Positions 59,883 to 64,000 of a DNA stretch of 64,000 bases are shown piece after piece; position 1 is the first letter of the stretch, and each line of letters begins with the position of its first letter. A model generated the notes under the pieces. The model did not search any database. It had not been told where the DNA came from and saw only the letters and a list, made by a program, of their open reading frames with translations. A program made the translations under genes and the position numbers. Where the stretch lies: NCBI GenBank assembly GCA_036924285.1, contig JAYKYS010000008.1:24227001-24291000 (forward strand), given 5' to 3'. Source of the stretch: Asterella californica. Lineage: Eukaryota > Streptophyta > Marchantiopsida > Marchantiales > Aytoniaceae.

Positions 59883-60349
59883 TTGTGAAGTAGTAGTTAG
59901 TGGGAGTTACAAACGGGTTCAACTCCCATTGCTATTCCATTTATTTTCTTGCATTGTGTTTGTATTTGTTGTGAGTCGAGTCAATACTTTATGTGTTTCT
60001 TATCACGATTATGAGCACAAGTTGGTGACTTCTATCCAGTTGTGAGTGTATGAGCAGAGCCGGTGACTTTTATCCAACTCAAGCATATCCAAGTTGGTTA
60101 GATATCTTCCCACTACATTTGTAACCACGTGTTTGGATCATTGAAAATGAACTTTTTTTTAAAGGTAATATTGTTGCACTCTCTTTTTATTGTAATCCAA
60201 ATATTCTTTGAGAAACAATTCTCTTCCGTTCACATGTTCTTGTTGCTAGAACTTGAGTGATGATAGCTCAATGATGCACTATTGTATCATTATAATATCG
60301 ACTATATAGTCTTGTCACACAATGTCTATATTTTTGTTCCTATCCATTG

Positions 60350-60388
60350 CAACAACTACTAATCTAACATAGTGATTAGTAGTTGTTG
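60350..60388. repeat. Perfect 15-bp inverted repeat, 9-base loop
   Basis: CAACAACTACTAATC at 60350-60364 pairs exactly with 60374-60388. Confidence 0.9.
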
Positions 60389-62580
60389 GTTAATGGATGT
60401 GCTTAGAAGTGAATTTAGTTACCACCAAATGAAAAGTTTCGCTCTGGAAATTTTCCAGTGCTTTGGTGTAGTACTTCATCTTACTCAACGTAATGTACTT
60501 TAGTAGTAGGAATTACTTCACGGCTATATGCGTTCGACCATTTCTCTCATAATTTCTTTTATTTGGTGTTTGTAAATTTGATTCACAATAAAATATTGGA
60601 CCAAGTAGTAGTCTATAATCTTCATGGATACCAGTTCAGTGATCGACTGTTGTGACTATAGCACTTTCATACAAAGGTTGAGCTTTCTTCTATCAATTAT
60701 GTACGAAGACAATGCTATTTTTTTTCTAGTGAAAACATTTTTCAATGAGTTAGTACTTACTATGCATAAACTTAACCTTGTAGTGAACATGACTTAGTAT
60801 TGAACCATCATGCATGTTAATTGACTAAAAAGTGTATTGATGTTTATCTTTTAGCACACATTCTAGCACAGTTGTATACATAATTTCATAGCTTAGTGTC
60901 CAAGCCGTGTTGGGTTACTTTTGGATAATAAGATCGAGAAGAAGCCATTACTATAGGACATTCTAATCTTGATTATAATTTGGCATCTGTAGATGACAAT
61001 GAGACGATATCCTCGCAACTAGTATTAACCTCCCGACCAAAAGTCTTTTGAACAAGAATGGTAAATAATAGTAAATCTGTTTGTATGGTTGCAGATCCCA
61101 CTATGAAGTTAGCTGCAGATCTACATATATCTTGTAGTTGCACTTGAATTTGTCATTTACGTTCTTAGTTTAATGCCATATTTCTTGTTGACTGATGATG
61201 CCATCACGTTCTAAGATCTCATCAGTGATAGCGTTATTGTCTTGCATAATTTATGAAATCATTATGTCTTTGTTTTGTAGTAGCTTAATATCTTTGAGAT
61301 GGCTGCAGGCTCAATCCAGTAATCCACACTCAGCTCGAGTAAGTGTTATCATCTCGACTATTCAATTATTAGCAGCGTCATTTATCATTGGAGCGATGTT
61401 GTGATAACTTAAATCTTCTGCTATCATATCTCACATCCACATATAAAACTAGAGGTTCATCTGCACAAAAGTACCAAGTAAGCACTAATATATGTAACAT
61501 GTACTAGACTAGGTGGACACAGTAGCAAGCTATAAAGCAATAGAGAAATTTTATTATTCTTTCTACTAAGTGCAGTTCACTTACTGCTTGTGAAGTAACT
61601 CTTATTGCATTAGATATTTTTCTAAATTCACTCTGCAAGTGTAGCTTCTGTCCAACTTATATCTCGATTGATCCTTGTCTGAAATCCATATCAATGTCAT
61701 TAGTGAGATGAGTGCAATCTCACTTTCTTGAAAATGGATTACACTAGTGTATGAGAATGTTGCACACAATGTAGCATGATAGAACTTGCTTGTCATATCC
61801 GATGTCTATTTTGTACATTCATTCGTTGAGAATGTGTAGGAATGGATTTGAGGACACTCGAAGACACTTGAGTCCAACTTTGTTAGAGTTCATCAATAGT
61901 AGATGGACTAATTAGTAACAGCTTGGCATTATACCTTATGTAAAAAATAATGTCAAATATTATTTTATCTTGCTATGGACCCAAAGACCATACTTTGCTT
62001 ACAACTCTAATATCGTCCTGAAGTATAGTGGGTTCATCCTCCGACTCCGGGTCAACAAAGTAATTTTCAATCACAATTTTTCCTTGCATAAAGTCTTCTC
62101 CTTCTTGCGATGGTAGTAAAGCATTTGACTCTTCATGATCACTTCTTTCTTCATGAGATATGATTGATCCTCTTGGGCTACTACATGTTGTATTTTGAGC
62201 AATATGAGTGGTAATCCTCGAAAATAACCATTATGATTGCTTCATTTTGATGCAGACTACCAAATGCTTGATTGGGTTATCCTTGAAATTCCTCGTCACA
62301 TGAGAACTTGTTAACAATAAACACTAGAAACTTTTAAAGCTTTTTACAAGAGTTTAATCCTAAATTGACAAGTTAAATTTATGTATTTCACAATAACACA
62401 AAACGAAAAAAATTTTCCAATTTTAATCTCTTATAAAGTAGACCTATTAATAGTATACAATCCACGTCGAAAACAAAAATAAACCTCTTGTTTGCTAGAA
62501 AATATCTCTTTTTCTCTTGTCCTCCTATACATACCCAACAAAGAACAATAAAAGGACCACTTGCGGCCTAGAATTAGTTT

Positions 62581-63527
62581 GCACATTTGTCTCTTGTGAT
62601 CTTTCGCTCTGAACTTACCCACCCCCTTAGGGATGCATATTCAAGGAAGAGTGCGCCAAACAACGACGTTATATGCATGCAACTTAAGTTCTTGGTTAGA
62701 GAGAATAAGCATCCCCCAACCATGTACAGTGAGATTGGAGCGACCGTTTTTGAAAGTGGAGGACGGAATTCAATAGTTGGCCGCCGCTTATGTAGCGGTA
62801 ACCGAGGGGATTAAAGTCGAAAACCTGAGGTGGCCACCGAGGACGTTTAGCTGCAAGTACATTTGTTTTCTTTCGAGGCAAGCGAACCGCTTTCTTTTGT
62901 TTGAACGAACGGCAGCTAACGCGAGCACAAACGGCGTTCAGCTGCGAGGACATTTGTTTGCACGGGAGCTTCTCACCGCGTTATCGTCTCGTCTCGTCTT
63001 TCGCTGCCATTTCCGTCCCTCGATTGTCTTTCGCGTTGTTCGCATGATTCTGCTTTGCATCGTTTTTTCGCCTTCTCGTCTTCCTCTTTCACGTTCGCAG
63101 CGCATTGTCCTGTCCCTCGTTTGCCATTGCTCATTCTTTCGGTTGTTTGCAGCACGTACCGACCTCGAACCGAGGCTTTCGTTCACTTCGCTGTATCAAA
63201 TGACGGCGAACAAATTGCTTTCCCCGTCACGTCTTTGCTGGATTGGAACTTCGTCGTGGATTTTGCCCATTTGCTTTCCATCGCGCTGTTTCATTCTTTC
63301 TGGCAAATCTTCTAACCTTGTTCCTGTCGCGTTCTTTCTTTGTTGTAACTCGGCAAAGGAAGAACACGACGTGCATGGGAAGGCCGATGGGACGCTCATG
63401 CCGACATGCTCGCTGCTTCTTGTCTTCGCCTCGCTCGCCGTACCTCCACACGTGACCATCTTGCACATTGTCGAGATAAGTACTCCAATTCTTACTCTCT
63501 ACATTCTACATTTTCTCGGTTGTTTTC
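62581..63527 (+). promoter_or_regulatory. GC- and pyrimidine-rich leader before the right-end ORF
   Basis: Composition changes sharply from the AT-rich region. From about 62975 to 63520 the plus strand is rich in TC, CpG and TTTCG runs, as in plant 5' leaders or the leader of a retroelement. AGCTGCAAGTACATTTGTTT (62849) recurs with two changes near 62939. The open frame 62777-63571 through this region has biased, unglobular composition and is probably not a protein. Confidence 0.4.
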
Positions 63528-64000
63528 ATGTCGAACGACGTTACTCCTCCTCAGGTTGTTGTTCTCGATGACTATGAGGTTCGCGATGCAGTTGCCAATG
63601 ATGATGAGTTGTCCGTTCCATGTAGTCCCATCTCGGAAGTACTCGCCGATGACGATGTAGCTTTTTTTCCTTCCACTCCCCCTACCGTCAGCCCTCCACG
63701 ACAACTCCACGATAGTTTCTCTGCATTCGAAGCAGTTTGTTCTTACCAGACTGATCTCTCCGGTCCATGTCATATAGATCGTTTTCGTCGGCCTCTCAGT
63801 TCGCCTTCTTACCGTCTTTACAGTGGAACTTTGCTCTCCTTCTCTGATATCGATCTGTGCAAATATCGCTCATACATATACATAGACTTTCATTTCACTC
63901 TTGTACCACCCGAATTCTTAGTTCCTGCGCTTGATTATGTGCTAGTTTCTAAATCTTTTTCTGTACCAACGAGTTGTCTTCAGGCTGTTGTCGGACCGTA
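63528..64000 (+). CDS. Unrecognised acidic protein, N-terminal part, runs off right edge
   Basis: From ATG at 63528 the frame is open for 157 codons to the end of the window. It starts MSNDVTPPQVVVLDDYEVRD. A strongly acidic stretch follows (ANDDELSVPCSPISEVLADD), then a Pro/Ser segment (FPSTPPTVSPPRQ), then a more balanced, possibly folded part (YRLYSGTLLSFSDIDLCKYR, DFHFTLVPPEFLVPALDYVL). I recognise no domain, signal peptide or membrane segment. The pyrimidine-rich leader and the lack of neighbours fit either a host gene or the first ORF of an unrecognised mobile element. The start is the first ATG after the leader with continuous coding bias; splice variants are possible. Confidence 0.5.
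   Translation, partial: MSNDVTPPQVVVLDDYEVRDAVANDDELSVPCSPISEVLADDDVAFFPSTPPTVSPPRQLHDSFSAFEAVCSYQTDLSGPCHIDRFRRPLSSPSYRLYSGTLLSFSDIDLCKYRSYIYIDFHFTLVPPEFLVPALDYVLVSKSFSVPTSCLQAVVGP

Larger units (their letters stand above)
52951..62580. other. Long AT-rich gene-free region with short hairpins
   Basis: Nearly 10 kb, very AT-rich by eye, with no open frame over about 80 codons showing a domain on either strand. Perfect short inverted repeats occur at 55618-55662, 56205-56245, 56756-56806, 59844-59882 and 60350-60388. I found no retroelement domain here, although faint old remnants would be hard to see by eye. Confidence 0.5.

Noticed and set aside
62777..63571. Open frame of 264 codons on the plus strand near the right end
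   Set aside because: The length is explained by the scarcity of stops in TC-rich DNA. Several other frames are open over the same bases on both strands, and the composition does not suggest a folded protein. The frame starting at 63528 is more convincing.
1..64000. tRNA, 5S rRNA or snRNA genes
   Set aside because: I looked for T-arm GGTTCGA-type boxes and paired arms on both strands and found none with a cloverleaf; a covariance-model search would be needed to exclude them.

Overview
This is a stretch of a plant nuclear genome, most likely a bryophyte or another land plant with swimming sperm. Three things point that way. Two single-copy-type plant genes are split by spliceosomal introns: an SKP2A-like F-box/LRR gene (12.0-14.5 kb, minus) and plastid carbamoyl-phosphate synthetase small subunit carA (46.2-49.7 kb, minus, ten exons that join into one open frame). 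A third locus (30.9-41.0 kb, plus) encodes IFT57, a flagellar transport protein that only flagellate-sperm plants are expected to keep. Fragments of plastid and mitochondrial DNA are also embedded in the window.

Most of the rest is transposable elements in different states of decay. At 1-610 and 1.4-4.3 kb lie oppositely oriented pieces of a Ty3/gypsy element (reverse transcriptase on minus, gag-protease on plus). 6.1-8.7 kb is a 5'-truncated LINE on the minus strand. 18.9-29.4 kb is a gypsy graveyard: a gag scrap, two inverted copies of one long LTR, a gag-protease remnant with a tRNA-Met primer site, a broken RT-integrase remnant, and a patchwork of cox1, psaB and plastid 16S rRNA pieces in the middle. 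34.2-39.3 kb is a complete Ty1/copia element with two LTRs and a 5-bp target duplication (GGTAG), sitting inside the IFT57 gene. 42.0-43.1 kb holds a PIF/Harbinger transposase and its Myb-like partner. 50.9-52.9 kb is the end of a different gypsy element whose integrase ends in a PHD finger, followed by its LTR.

52.9-62.6 kb is very AT-rich and has no gene I can recognise, but it contains several short, nearly perfect hairpins. The last kilobase turns GC- and pyrimidine-rich and leads into an unrecognised acidic ORF (63528 to the window end).

The host genes are unrelated in function: carA makes carbamoyl phosphate for pyrimidine and arginine synthesis in the plastid, SKP2A is a substrate receptor of an SCF ubiquitin ligase, and IFT57 belongs to the IFT-B complex. 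The IFT57 copy has in-frame stops in two proposed exons as well as the copia insertion, so it may be a decaying copy. All exon boundaries were read by eye from splice sites, reading phase and remembered family features; no alignment or expression data were available.
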